From the NCBI RefSeq assembly GCF_017161405.1, contig NZ_CP071051.1, forward strand, positions 1,488,001-1,552,000: a DNA stretch of 64,000 nt, read 5' to 3'. Source of the stretch: Leucobacter sp. CX169 (GTDB taxonomy: Bacteria; Actinomycetota; Actinomycetes; Actinomycetales; Microbacteriaceae). Made by a program: the position numbers and the translations under genes. How positions within the stretch are numbered: the stretch's first letter is position 1; every line of letters starts with the position of its first letter. Shown here one piece after another: positions 45,332-53,454 of this stretch. The notes under the pieces are model-generated. The model ran no database searches and had not been told where the DNA came from. It saw only the letters and a program-made list of their open reading frames with translations.

Positions 45332-46330
45332 ATGGCCACCCTGACTCAGTCTGTCGGAGTCGCGCACACGCGCATTCTTTCCGTGGGCGCCGCACGCGGT
45401 TCGCTCGCCGTCACCAACGACGAGATTATCGAACCGATCAACTCCTCCGACGAGTGGATCCGCCAGCGCACGGGCATCATTACACGCAAGCGTGCGACCC
45501 CCGACGTGCTCGCGGTCGACCTGGCTGAGGGCGCCGGGCGTGAGGCAATCGAGCGCTCGGGCATTGATCCTGCGGATATCGACCTCGTCATCGTCGCCAC
45601 TATCAGCAACGTACGCCAGACGCCGTCCATCGCCGCGGTCGTCGCCGATCGCGTCGGGGCCAACCCGGCCGCAGCCTACGACATGAACGCGGCGTGCGCC
45701 GGCTACGCCTACGCCGTCGCCCAGGCCGACGCCCTCATTCGCGGGGGCGCGGCGCACTACGCGCTCGTGATCGGCGCCGAGAAACTCTCCGACGTCATCG
45801 ATCCCACCGATCGCTCGATTTCGTTCCTGCTCGGCGATGGCGCCGGCGCCGTCGTCATTGGCCCGAGCGACTCGCCCGGAATCTCCCCGACCGTCTGGGG
45901 ATCGGACGGCTCTCGCGCCGATGCCGTGTCGATGGACCACTCGCTCATTGAGTTCCGCGACGGCACGGCCGCCTGGCCGACACTGCGCCAGGAGGGACCC
46001 ACCGTCTTCCGCTGGGCCGTGTGGGAGATGGCGAAGGTTGCTCGCCAGGCCATCGAGACTGCCGGCATCGAGGTCGAAGACCTCGCCGCGTTCATCCCTC
46101 ACCAGGCCAACATGCGCATCATCGACGAGTTCGCAAAGCAGCTGAAGCTGCCCGAATCGGTGGTGATCGCCCGCGACATCGAGACGATGGGCAACACCTC
46201 GGCCGCCTCGATCCCGCTCGCAACCCACGCGCTGCTCGAGTCGCACCCCGAGCTTTCCGGCGGACTCGCGCTCCAGATCGGCTTTGGCGCCGGCCTGGTC
46301 TACGGCGCGCAGGTCGTCCGGCTGCCCTAG
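45332..46330 (+). CDS. fabH: Beta-ketoacyl-ACP synthase III
   Basis: A 332-residue condensing enzyme that starts fatty acid chains from acyl-CoA and malonyl-ACP. The catalytic Cys is in MNAACAGYAYA, the His in FIPHQANMRIID and the Asn in ETMGNTSAASIP. AAAGGA precedes the ATG at 45332. In actinobacteria this enzyme usually prefers branched primers, which fits branched-chain lipids, but specificity cannot be read from the sequence here. Confidence 0.97.
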   Translation: MATLTQSVGVAHTRILSVGAARGSLAVTNDEIIEPINSSDEWIRQRTGIITRKRATPDVLAVDLAEGAGREAIERSGIDPADIDLVIVATISNVRQTPSIAAVVADRVGANPAAAYDMNAACAGYAYAVAQADALIRGGAAHYALVIGAEKLSDVIDPTDRSISFLLGDGAGAVVIGPSDSPGISPTVWGSDGSRADAVSMDHSLIEFRDGTAAWPTLRQEGPTVFRWAVWEMAKVARQAIETAGIEVEDLAAFIPHQANMRIIDEFAKQLKLPESVVIARDIETMGNTSAASIPLATHALLESHPELSGGLALQIGFGAGLVYGAQVVRLP

Positions 46331-46388
46331 CGGGCCTTCACGCTTTACACTTCACTGACCCCATTCACAATTCAAGGAGATACAGCAC

Positions 46389-46637
46389 ATGGCATTCAGC
46401 AACGAAGAGGTTCTCGCAGGTCTGGCCGAGCTCGTCAACGACGAGACCGGGATCGCAGCGGACGTGGTCGCACTCGAGAAGTCGTTCACCGATGACCTCG
46501 ACATCGACTCGATCTCGATGATGACCATCGTCGTCAACGCCGAAGAGAAGTTCGACGTCAAGATTCCGGACGAGGAAGTCAAGAACCTCAAGACGGTCGG
46601 CGACGCAGTCACCTTCATCGTCAAGGCCCAGGCCTAA
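46389..46637 (+). CDS. acpP: Acyl carrier protein
   Basis: An 82-residue acidic carrier of fatty acyl chains. The phosphopantetheine Ser is in DDLDIDSISMM (about residue 40). Length and acidity are typical. AAGGAG lies nine bases upstream of the ATG. It follows fabH by 58 bases and precedes fabF by 144 bases, where a GC-rich hairpin may reduce readthrough and keep acpP expression above fabF. Confidence 0.98.
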   Translation: MAFSNEEVLAGLAELVNDETGIAADVVALEKSFTDDLDIDSISMMTIVVNAEEKFDVKIPDEEVKNLKTVGDAVTFIVKAQA

Positions 46638-46651
46638 AGACGCCCGCGGAC

Positions 46652-46677
46652 GGGAGGCGGGCCAAGGCTCGCCTCCC
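46652..46677 (+). terminator. Hairpin between acpP and fabF, possible attenuator
   Basis: GGGAGGCG at 46652-46659 pairs with CGCCTCCC at 46670-46677, followed by CCGCTTT. Within an operon it may partly terminate transcription after acpP. Confidence 0.45.
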
Positions 46678-46781
46678 CCGCTTTCACCCGGGGATCAACT
46701 TCACGAGGCCCTGCAGGCCGCCGAGCGGCCGACCCCATCCGTTCGTCCTGAAGACTCTTCCCGACTCGGAGACAGCACATC

Positions 46782-48020
46782 ATGACTCACAAGATCGTCA
46801 TTACCGGCATTGGCGCCTCCACCCCGCTCGGCGGTACCGCCGGCGAGACCTGGGCAGCCCTCAATGCTGGCGTTTCTGGCGCCCGCTCGCTCACCCACGA
46901 CTGGGTAGCCGAGTACGAGCTGCCGGTCACCTTTGCCGCAGAGGCGAAGGTCCGCCCGGAAGAAGTCCTTGAGCGCCCCGTCGCCAAGCGCCTCGACCCC
47001 TCCAGCCAGTTCGCGCTCATCTCGGCCATGGAAGCCTGGGCCGACGCAGGCGCCCCCGAGGTCGACCCTGATCGCCTCGGCGTCGACTACGCCTCAGGCA
47101 TCGGCGGACTCTGGTCCCTCCTCAACGGCTGGGACACCCTGCGCGAGCGCGGCGCACGTCGCGTGCTCCCCATGACCGTCCCCATGCTGATGCCGAACGC
47201 CCCCGCCGCTGCCATCTCGATGCACTTCCAGGCCCGCGCCTTCGCGCGCACCACCGCTTCCGCATGCGCATCGAGCACCGAGTCGCTCGCGAACGCCTAC
47301 AACCACCTGCAGGCGGGCCTCGCCGATGTCGTCATCGCTGGCGGCACCGAGTCGGCCATTCACCCCATCACGTTGGCTTCGTTTGCGTCGATGCAGGCGC
47401 TCTCTCGCCGAAATGACTCCCCCGAGACCGCCTCTCGCCCGTACAGCATCGACCGTGACGGCTTCGTCATGGGCGAGGGTGCGGCGACCTTCGTGCTCGA
47501 GACCGAGGAGCACGCCCGCGCCCGCGGCGCCCGCATCTACGGCGAGCTCGCCGGCGGCGGCGTGACCGCAGATTCCTACCACATCACCGCGAACGATCCC
47601 GAGGGCCGTGGCGCAAGCCGCGCAGTCCTCCTGGCCCTCGAGCAGGCGGGCGCGACGCCCGACGAGGTTACGCACATCAACGCGCACGCGACGAGCACCC
47701 CCGTGGGCGACGTCGCGGAGTACGCGGCGCTGCACAAGGTCTTCGGCGATCGCGTGCACGAGATCCCCGTCTCGGCTACGAAGGGCGCAACCGGCCACCT
47801 GCTCGGCGGCACGGGCGCGCTCGAGGCGATGTTCACGCTGCTCGCCATCCGTGAGCGCCAGGCGCCGCCCACGATTAATCTCACGACGCAGGATCCCGCT
47901 ATCCCGCTCAAGGTGTCGGGCGCGCAGCAGCCGCTGGGTGACGGGCCACAGCTCGCCATCAGCAACTCGTTCGGCTTCGGCGGCCACAATGCCGTCGTCG
48001 CGCTGCGCACGATGGACTAG
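46782..48020 (+). CDS. fabF: Beta-ketoacyl-ACP synthase II
   Basis: A 412-residue elongation condensing enzyme. The catalytic Cys is in TTASACASSTES, the two His are in THINAHATSTPVGD and TKGATGHLLGGTGALEA, and GFGGHNA ends the fold as usual. Its stop codon TAG at 48018-48020 lies inside the 6-base target duplication of an IS481-type element, and the insertion has left the coding sequence intact. The gene's likely native terminator now lies beyond the element, at 49127-49167. Confidence 0.97.
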   Translation: MTHKIVITGIGASTPLGGTAGETWAALNAGVSGARSLTHDWVAEYELPVTFAAEAKVRPEEVLERPVAKRLDPSSQFALISAMEAWADAGAPEVDPDRLGVDYASGIGGLWSLLNGWDTLRERGARRVLPMTVPMLMPNAPAAAISMHFQARAFARTTASACASSTESLANAYNHLQAGLADVVIAGGTESAIHPITLASFASMQALSRRNDSPETASRPYSIDRDGFVMGEGAATFVLETEEHARARGARIYGELAGGGVTADSYHITANDPEGRGASRAVLLALEQAGATPDEVTHINAHATSTPVGDVAEYAALHKVFGDRVHEIPVSATKGATGHLLGGTGALEAMFTLLAIRERQAPPTINLTTQDPAIPLKVSGAQQPLGDGPQLAISNSFGFGGHNAVVALRTMD

Positions 48021-48067
48021 TTGTACCCGGCCATGACGTTGGTGACACTTTAGGTCTTGTGAAAAGG

Positions 48068-48124
48068 GAGAACCTCCTGGCTTAGTGGAGATGTTGAAGT
48101 CATCCGCATAGCCAGGAGGTTCTC
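48068..48124 (+). promoter_or_regulatory. Inverted repeat hiding the transposase ribosome site
   Basis: GAGAACCTCCTGGCT at 48068-48082 pairs perfectly with 48110-48124. The right arm contains the transposase Shine-Dalgarno AGGAGG (48114-48119) and ends directly before the TTG start. A transcript entering from fabF would fold and mask the site, whereas one starting inside the arm would not. This is the logic known from IS10 and IS50; here it is inferred. Confidence 0.65.
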
Positions 48125-49099
48125 TTGTCTTACGTTAATGCCCGACTGACTGTTCGCGGCAGAGCGTTGCTCATTGAACGCGTCATTGGTTCCCATCGTC
48201 CCGTCGCTCATGTCGCCAAAGAACTCGGCATTTCCCGGCAATGCGCGCATCGCTGGGTTCGCAGATACAAAGACGAGGGCCCTGCGGGACTGCTGGATCG
48301 CTCGTCTCGGCCACGGTGTTCGCCGACCCGGACGAGTCCGGATCGTGAACAGGTCGTGCTCGAGTCCCGCTCTCGACTTCGCGCAGGCCCGTTGCGCATC
48401 GCTGCAGACACCGGTGTTCCTGCCCGAACCGTGTCACGCGTGTTAGCACGCCACCACGTCCCGCCGCTGAGCTGGTGTGATCCGATGACCGGCGAACTCA
48501 TTCGGGCCTCTCGCGCCACGGAGAACCGTTACGAGTATGAGCGGCCTGGCGAGATGGTCCATGTTGATGTGAAGAAACTCGGCCGCATCCCCGACGGTGG
48601 TGGCTGGCGAGCCGACCTGACCCAAACCCGCCGCAATCACGTCACCGGCCACCAGGGGGTCGGGTTCGACTATGTCCACGCCGTGATCGATGACCACAGT
48701 CGCCTCGCTTACGCCGAGATCCATTCCGACGAGAAAGGCGTCACCGCTGCCGGCGTATTGCTGCGAGCTGCAGCGTTCTTCGCGGCATGCGGTATCCCCG
48801 CGATCAAGCGGGTCCTTTCGGACAACGCGTTCGCCTACCGGAAATCGGCCGCGTTCAAGGACGCCGTCGCCGAGCTTGGCGCAGTTCAACGTTTCATCAA
48901 GCCCCATTGCCCCTGGACGAACGGCAAAGTTGAACGCCTCAACCGCACCCTGCAAACCGAGTGGGCCTATAGGCAGGTCTTCACCAGCAATGACGAACGA
49001 TCGGCCGCTCTTGCGCCCTGGTTGGACTTCTACAACACTAAACGCATCCACACCGGCATCGGAGCAACACCCATCAGCCGAGTGTCACCAACGTCATGA
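48125..49099 (+). CDS. IS481-family transposase
   Basis: A 324-residue DDE transposase. The N-terminal HTH covers about residues 20-60 (HVAKELGISRQCAHRWVRRY). The catalytic core has DVKKLGRIPDGG (first Asp), VLSDNAFAYR (second Asp) and PHCPWTNGKVERLNRTLQTEW (Glu). The start is TTG at 48125 five bases past AGGAGG. The stop codon lies within the right inverted repeat. It appears intact. Confidence 0.93.
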   Translation: MSYVNARLTVRGRALLIERVIGSHRPVAHVAKELGISRQCAHRWVRRYKDEGPAGLLDRSSRPRCSPTRTSPDREQVVLESRSRLRAGPLRIAADTGVPARTVSRVLARHHVPPLSWCDPMTGELIRASRATENRYEYERPGEMVHVDVKKLGRIPDGGGWRADLTQTRRNHVTGHQGVGFDYVHAVIDDHSRLAYAEIHSDEKGVTAAGVLLRAAAFFAACGIPAIKRVLSDNAFAYRKSAAFKDAVAELGAVQRFIKPHCPWTNGKVERLNRTLQTEWAYRQVFTSNDERSAALAPWLDFYNTKRIHTGIGATPISRVSPTS

Positions 49100-49126
49100 C
49101 GCAGTACAACTAGTCGCGCTCGCGCG

Positions 49127-49167
49127 AACGAGGGCCCCGGATCTGTTGATCCGGGGCCCTTCTCGTT
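49127..49167. terminator. Terminator displaced from fabF by the IS element
   Basis: AACGAGGGCCCCGGATC at 49127-49143 pairs with GATCCGGGGCCC and CTCGTT ending at 49167, with a two-base bulge. Without the IS it would begin about 20 bases after the fabF stop. It also lies 94 bases past the end of the convergent DUF3145 gene. Confidence 0.7.
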
Positions 49168-49260
49168 GTCTGACCGGAGGGCCCTCGGGTTCCCGCAAGC
49201 TCCCCAGCCAAGTCTGTGTGGTGTCGGCGGTGAGCCCGCCAGCGTGGTCGCGCGCGGGAT

Positions 49261-49812
49261 TCAGCCCACTCGATGCAACCAGTGCACCGAGGCCCCGCCG
49301 TCTGCTTGGTGATCTGCGCCGAGCGCGACACCGCGAAAGAGCTCCAGTTCTTCATCCCACGCGGTGGCAAGCGCAAGCCTGAGCGCAGCCGCGAAGCGAG
49401 TGGGGTCGCCGCCAGACTCGTGCAGGACGGCCTCAATCCGATGCTCGGTGAGCACCGCACTCCCGCCCGCGTCCGTAGCCAGATGCGCGATGCCGAGACT
49501 CGGGGTGTGCATCCACCGTCCGCCGTCGACTCCGGGGCTCGAGGACTCGGTGACTTCGTAGCGCAGCTGCTCCCAGCCGTGTAACGCCGAGGCGAGCCGC
49601 ACCCCGGTTCCTACAGGGCCTGACCATGCGATCTCGCCGCGCACCGAACCCGGGATCAGCGGCTGCGGGTGCCACTCTATGGACACCGCTGAACCGAGCT
49701 CACGCGCGAGCGCCCACTCGATGTGGCGCGCGAGGGCGCGTGCGCTTGAATGCACCACCAAGTGCCCCGTCGTGTGAAATTCCTCCGCCGACGCGGTGTC
49801 TGACGCGATCAC
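49261..49812 (-). CDS. DUF3145 protein
   Basis: A 183-residue soluble protein of family DUF3145, function unknown, found next to fabF in many actinobacteria. Recognisable parts are GHLVVHSSARALARHIEWAL, VSIEWHPQPLIPGSVRGEIAW, LHGWEQLRYEVTE and the end GASVHWLHRVG. The start is GTG at 49812 with GGAGGAG six bases upstream; longer readings lack a site. No catalytic motif is evident. The link with fabF suggests a role near lipid metabolism. Confidence 0.88.
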   Translation of the reverse strand: MIASDTASAEEFHTTGHLVVHSSARALARHIEWALARELGSAVSIEWHPQPLIPGSVRGEIAWSGPVGTGVRLASALHGWEQLRYEVTESSSPGVDGGRWMHTPSLGIAHLATDAGGSAVLTEHRIEAVLHESGGDPTRFAAALRLALATAWDEELELFRGVALGADHQADGGASVHWLHRVG

Positions 49813-49914
49813 AGTTGCTCCTCCCGATTCGAAACGTCTTCCCCAACGTCGATTCGGTGCGCCTGTGCGTCTGCGCCGATCCTGACACACGATCCGAGAC
49901 ATGACAAGGCCCGG

Positions 49915-49941
49915 GAGCGCAATTCGCGTTCCCGGGCCTTG
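49915..49941. terminator. Hairpin downstream of the GlsB-like gene
   Basis: CAAGGCCCGGGAGCGC and its complement ending at 49941 pair across AATTC with one mismatch. It lies 11 bases past the stop of the minus-strand gene at 49952 and so terminates it. Confidence 0.75.
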
Positions 49942-49951
49942 CGTAGCAGGG

Positions 49952-50218
49952 TTAGTCGCGCGACTTGCGCCCCGTGACCAGCCCGTACACGAGCAGCACG
50001 ACGATCGAACCGATGATGGCCACGATCCAGGTCTGGAAGGACCAGAAGTCAGCGAGCCCGGTCCCGAAGATCATCGAACCGAGCCAGCCACCAAGAAACG
50101 CGCCGACGACGCCGAGCAGGAGCGTCGCGAACCAGCCGCCCGCCTGATTACCCGGCAGGATTGCCTTGGCGATTGCGCCTGCGACCAGCCCCAAAATGAG
50201 AAATGCAAGAAAGCCCAT
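49952..50218 (-). CDS. GlsB/YeaQ/YmgE-family stress-response membrane protein
   Basis: An 88-residue membrane protein with three hydrophobic helices and Gly-zipper character: MGFLAFLILGLVAGAIAKAI, the conserved PGNQAGGWFATLLLGVVGAF, and a C-terminal helix followed by TGRKSRD. The family is induced by stress in several bacteria; its molecular function is unknown. GAAAGGAG lies upstream of the ATG at 50218. It is a single-gene unit with its own terminator. Confidence 0.92.
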   Translation of the reverse strand: MGFLAFLILGLVAGAIAKAILPGNQAGGWFATLLLGVVGAFLGGWLGSMIFGTGLADFWSFQTWIVAIIGSIVVLLVYGLVTGRKSRD

Positions 50219-50444
50219 GATCTTGCTCCTTTCGCTACCCGGCACGGTGCGCCGGATGAGATGAGAATACGCCTCAGCAATGAAATTCGGCAGCGAATCC
50301 ACAGCCAGCGTTCAGGACGCCAGGATCTGCTCTGGAGTCGCAGCAAAGGGCTGGCCCGATAGACTCAAAGCCGAACGCCGTACGGTAATTCACCATCCCT
50401 GTCGTGCGGGATTGTCGCCGATGGATCTGTCAAGGAGCTCTTGG

Positions 50445-50916
50445 ATGTCGCGCTCCGAGCAAGTGCTCGCCCAGATGACCCTTGCCGAGAAGGCGTCACT
50501 GATGTCCGGGGCGAACTTTTGGAACACCAAACCCATCGACCGTCTCGGCGCCCCCTCCAACATGCTCACCGACGGCACGCACGGCCTGCGCGAGCAGGTC
50601 GGCGAAGCGCTGGGGGTCGAGGCCGCCGCAGAGCAGGTGAGCATTCTGTTGGGATTCGGTCTCAGCGACAAGGCGGAATGCGCGCGCCGGGTGCAGCTTC
50701 GTTTCCATTTCCGAGGATACGCTGGCCACTGAGCGCGTCGCGGCGGCATTGATTCGCGGGATTCAGTCCCAGGGTGTCGCGGCGTCGGCGGAGCACTTGC
50801 CCCCGGAGGACCCCCTCGTGCTTGGCAAGATGAGCGCTGCGTTGGTCGCGGGCACCCAGAGCAAGAATGTCGTGGATGTGGGCACGAGGGTGCCCACATC
50901 CACCATCCCTGAGTAG
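50445..50916 (+). pseudogene. Remnant of a GH3 beta-glucosidase gene
   Basis: The ATG at 50445 with AAGGAG upstream opens a frame reading MSRSEQVLAQMTLAEKASLM then SGANFWNTKPIDRLG and SNMLTDGTHGLREQ, the N-terminal signature of family 3 glycosidases. After about 60 residues the match moves to another frame (VSISEDTLATERVAAALIRG, then QSQGVAASAEHL), which fits the next GH3 block and runs to TAG 50914-50916. Normal members are over 700 residues, so the gene is frameshifted and lacks most of its length. The stop falls within the tetR operator. Confidence 0.75.
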
Positions 50917-50933
50917 ACTGATCACCCTACTCA
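50910..50933. promoter_or_regulatory. 24-bp palindromic operator upstream of tetR
   Basis: TGAGTAG at 50910-50916 and CTACTCA at 50927-50933 form a perfect 7-base dyad separated by 10 bases, ending 13 bases before the tetR start. Size and position fit autoregulation by the TetR protein and joint control of the eamA gene behind it. Confidence 0.65.
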
Positions 50934-50946
50934 GATCGGAGTGCTC

Positions 50947-51528
50947 GTGACCAGCGTTGTCCCACGCGATCGACCGGCACGCCGGCGTCTGCTCTCGGCT
51001 GCCGCCGAGCTGTTCTATGCCGACGGCATGCACGCCACGGGCGTGGAGGCGATCATCGAGCGCGCCGGAATCGCGCGCAAGAGTTTCTACAACAACTTCG
51101 CGTCAAAGGACGAGCTGGTGCTCGCCTATATCGAGTCACGACATCGTGAGTGGCTCGAAATCCACCACCAACGCACCCTGAACACGTCATCGCCTGACGG
51201 CCGTGTGCTTGCGGTGTTCGACGCGTACATCGACCATGCAAGTGGAGCGTTCGCCCACGGTTTCCGGGGTTGCGGGCTGCTGAATGCCGCCGCGGAGCTG
51301 CCGGCCGGGAGTCCCGGCCGAGCTGCGGTGCGCGAGCACAAGGCAGAAGTCGAGGCCATCCTGCGCTCAACCCTCGAGGAGCGGCTCCCCGCAAGCGCAT
51401 CAGCGGCGCTCGCCGAACACCTGTTCCTCCTCCTCGAGGGTGCCGTCGCTCGCGCAGGGCTCGAAGGCAACGCGACTCGACTGTACAGCGCGCGCAAGAT
51501 CGCCGCCACGCTCCTGGCCGCCTCATGA
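50947..51528 (+). CDS. TetR/AcrR-family regulator
   Basis: A 193-residue repressor. The N-terminal HTH (about residues 8-55) reads ARRRLLSAAAELFYADGMHA and GVEAIIERAGIARKSFYNNF with ASKDELVLAYI next. The C-terminal ligand domain is of the type that includes RGCGLLNAAAEL. I chose GTG at 50947 with GGAG five bases upstream. The stop overlaps the eamA start as ATGA, so it was built to control that transporter. With eamA broken by an IS it may now only regulate itself. Confidence 0.9.
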   Translation: MTSVVPRDRPARRRLLSAAAELFYADGMHATGVEAIIERAGIARKSFYNNFASKDELVLAYIESRHREWLEIHHQRTLNTSSPDGRVLAVFDAYIDHASGAFAHGFRGCGLLNAAAELPAGSPGRAAVREHKAEVEAILRSTLEERLPASASAALAEHLFLLLEGAVARAGLEGNATRLYSARKIAATLLAAS

Positions 51529-52192
51529 GTCGCGAGCGCGCCCTGGCGCTTGGCGCCGTCGCCATCAGCTCGATCCTGTGGGGCACTACCGGGACGGCCG
51601 CGACCTTCGCGCCGGGCGCTGGACCCCTCGCGATCGGCGCCTTCGCGCTCGGCATCGGCGGGATCCTGCAGGCGCTCGTCGCGATTCCCGCGCTGCGGGC
51701 TGCCCTTTCGCAGCTTCGCCGCAACCGCCCGACAGTCGTGCTGGGGGCGCTCGCGGTCGCCGTGTACCCGCTCGCGTTCTACAGCTCGATGCATCTCGCC
51801 GGAGTCGCGTTAGGCGTGGTGGCGTCGCTCGCCTCTGCCCCGCTCGCGTCGGGGGTGATCGAGCGGATCGTCGAGCGCACGCCGCTGAGTCCTTGGTGGC
51901 TGAGCGCGGCGGGGCTCGGAATCGTGGGCAGCGCGCTGCTCTGCTTCTCGAAGCTCACCTCGGCTCCCGACGAGCTTGCGGCAACGCTTCTCGGGATCGG
52001 ACTCGGACTGGTCGCGGGCACAACCTACGCCGTCTATTCGTGGTGCGCTCAACGCCTCATGATCTCCGGGGTGAGCCGTTCGGCCTCGATGGGGGCGATC
52101 TTTGGGTGGGGCGGCACCCTGCTGCTTCCCGTCGTGTGTGTCACCGGAGCTCCGCTGATCGCGGACCTCCCCACGCTCTCGGTTGCTCTGTA
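51525..52192 (+). pseudogene. EamA/DMT-family transporter, 5' part, split by nested IS elements
   Basis: The first 222 codons of an EamA-type exporter, about seven membrane helices beginning MSRERALALGAVAISSILWG and including HLAGVALGVVASLASAPLAS. The frame meets a TAG created by the IS junction at 52193. Removing 52193-54773 restores CTG-TAT-ATG and joins it in frame to 54774-55053, giving a full protein of about 315 residues. The gene is translationally coupled to tetR by ATGA. A truncated product of 222 residues would probably be inactive. Confidence 0.92.
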
Positions 52193-52224
52193 GGGTCTGA
52201 TGCAGGAACTGGTGACAGTTCTAG

Positions 52225-53127
52225 TTAGGCCGCGAGGGCCAGGTCGTTGTTCATGATGGTCTCGAACTCGATCGGCGTCAAACGGCCCAGACGGACCTGG
52301 CGACGCCTGCGGTGATAGGTCCGCTCGATCCAGGTCACGATCGCGATGCGTAGCTGTTCGCGCGTGGCCCAGGAACGTCGGTTCAGGACGTTTTTCTGCA
52401 GCAGGCTGAAGAACGATTCCATTGCCGCGTTGTCGCCGCAGGAAGCGACTCTGCCCATCGATCCGACGAGATTATGGACGGCAAGTTCGCGGCGCAGTTT
52501 CCTGCTTCGGAATTGCGATCCTCTGTCTGAATGGACGATACAGCCGTTCACGTTTCCGCGCATCCGGACGGCGTTGCGGACAGCTCGGACCGCGAGTGAT
52601 GCCTTCATTCTCGAGTCGATCGAGTAACCCACGATCCGACCGCTGAAGGCGTCTTTGACCGCGCAAAGATAGAGCCGACCTTCGCTCGTTTTGTGTTCCG
52701 TAATGTCGGTCAGCCAGAGCTGGTTCGGCCGGGACGCCACGAACCGGTGACGCTCACGCCCGTGCTCGTCGATGACGACGCAGAGATCGTCGTGAACGGC
52801 GGGGCCAGACTTCTTGCCGTTCTTGCTCCGCTTCTTCCCGAACACACTCCACCAGCCATTCGATGATGCGATCCGCCACGCGGTCCGATCCGACATCGCC
52901 TGGCCCTCCTCGCGGGCCTCGTCGGCGAGGAGCCGATACCCGAACTCCGGGTCGTCGCGGTGCGCGTCGAACAGCGCGTTCGCCCGATACGCCTCCTCGA
53001 GCTCCCGGCTTGTCACAGGATCACGTAGCCAGCGGTAGTAGGGCTGGCGAGCGAGCTTCAAGACCCGGCACGACACCACGACAGGGATTCCGTCGGCGGC
53101 GAGCTCGCTCACGAGCGGGTACATCAT
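52225..53127 (-). CDS. IS3-family transposase OrfB of element B
   Basis: A 300-residue DDE integrase-type domain. It contains an HTH_21 region (about residues 35-90), LTDITEHKTSEGRLYLCAVKD (first Asp), VHSDRGSQFRSRK (second Asp), and AMESFFSLLQKNVLNRRSW (Glu). The ATG overlaps the orfA stop by four bases. The preceding GGGAAAA could allow a -1 shift to an OrfAB fusion. The frame is intact, but supply of OrfA is probably impaired by element A. Confidence 0.92.
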   Translation of the reverse strand: MMYPLVSELAADGIPVVVSCRVLKLARQPYYRWLRDPVTSRELEEAYRANALFDAHRDDPEFGYRLLADEAREEGQAMSDRTAWRIASSNGWWSVFGKKRSKNGKKSGPAVHDDLCVVIDEHGRERHRFVASRPNQLWLTDITEHKTSEGRLYLCAVKDAFSGRIVGYSIDSRMKASLAVRAVRNAVRMRGNVNGCIVHSDRGSQFRSRKLRRELAVHNLVGSMGRVASCGDNAAMESFFSLLQKNVLNRRSWATREQLRIAIVTWIERTYHRRRRQVRLGRLTPIEFETIMNNDLALAA

Positions 53128-53417
53128 TTTCCCGGCAGATGAGCCTGGGACAGATACGCGGTCGCGCGACGCAGCACCTCGACCTCCTGCTCGAGGAGGC
53201 GATTGCGCTTACGGAGCTCGCGCAGCTCGGCGGAATCCTGCTTCGTCTCACCCGGCTGTTCGCCGGCTTCGATGCGGGCTTGACGCATCCACTTGTCGAG
53301 AGTTCCGACATGGACGCCGAAGTCCTTCGCGATCTGCGCGAGGGAGACGTCTGGGTCGCGGTTCTGCGCGACCCGGACGACGTCGTCGCGGAACTCCTTG
53401 GGGAACGGCTTGGGCAT
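53124..53417 (-). CDS. IS3-family OrfA of element B, cut off from its ribosome site
   Basis: A 97-residue HTH protein: MPKPFPKEFRDDVVRVAQNR, then an HTH (SLAQIAKDFGVHVGTLDKWM) and a C-terminal leucine-zipper-like helix (ELRELRKRNRLLEQEVEVLR). The whole coding sequence is present, but element A begins three bases upstream of the ATG. The matching GGAAGGATGTC is at the far side, just after 54703. Translation is therefore probably lost unless A supplies a site. Confidence 0.88.
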   Translation of the reverse strand: MPKPFPKEFRDDVVRVAQNRDPDVSLAQIAKDFGVHVGTLDKWMRQARIEAGEQPGETKQDSAELRELRKRNRLLEQEVEVLRRATAYLSQAHLPGK

Positions 53418-53454
53418 GAGGGTCTGCTGAAGCTTTGCTTGAGTCGGAGTGTTT

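Larger units (their letters stand above)
48022..49108 (+). mobile_element. IS481-family insertion sequence (1087 bp) with ACTAGT target duplication
   Basis: The ends are 28-base imperfect inverted repeats (48022-48049 and 49081-49108), both starting TGTAC and sharing CATGACGTTGGTGACACT; 24 of 28 positions agree. ACTAGT flanks both ends (48016-48021 and 49109-49114). TGT ends and the single transposase frame fit family IS481. The target was the base string around the fabF stop codon. Intact ends and an exact duplication point to a recent insertion. Confidence 0.92.
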
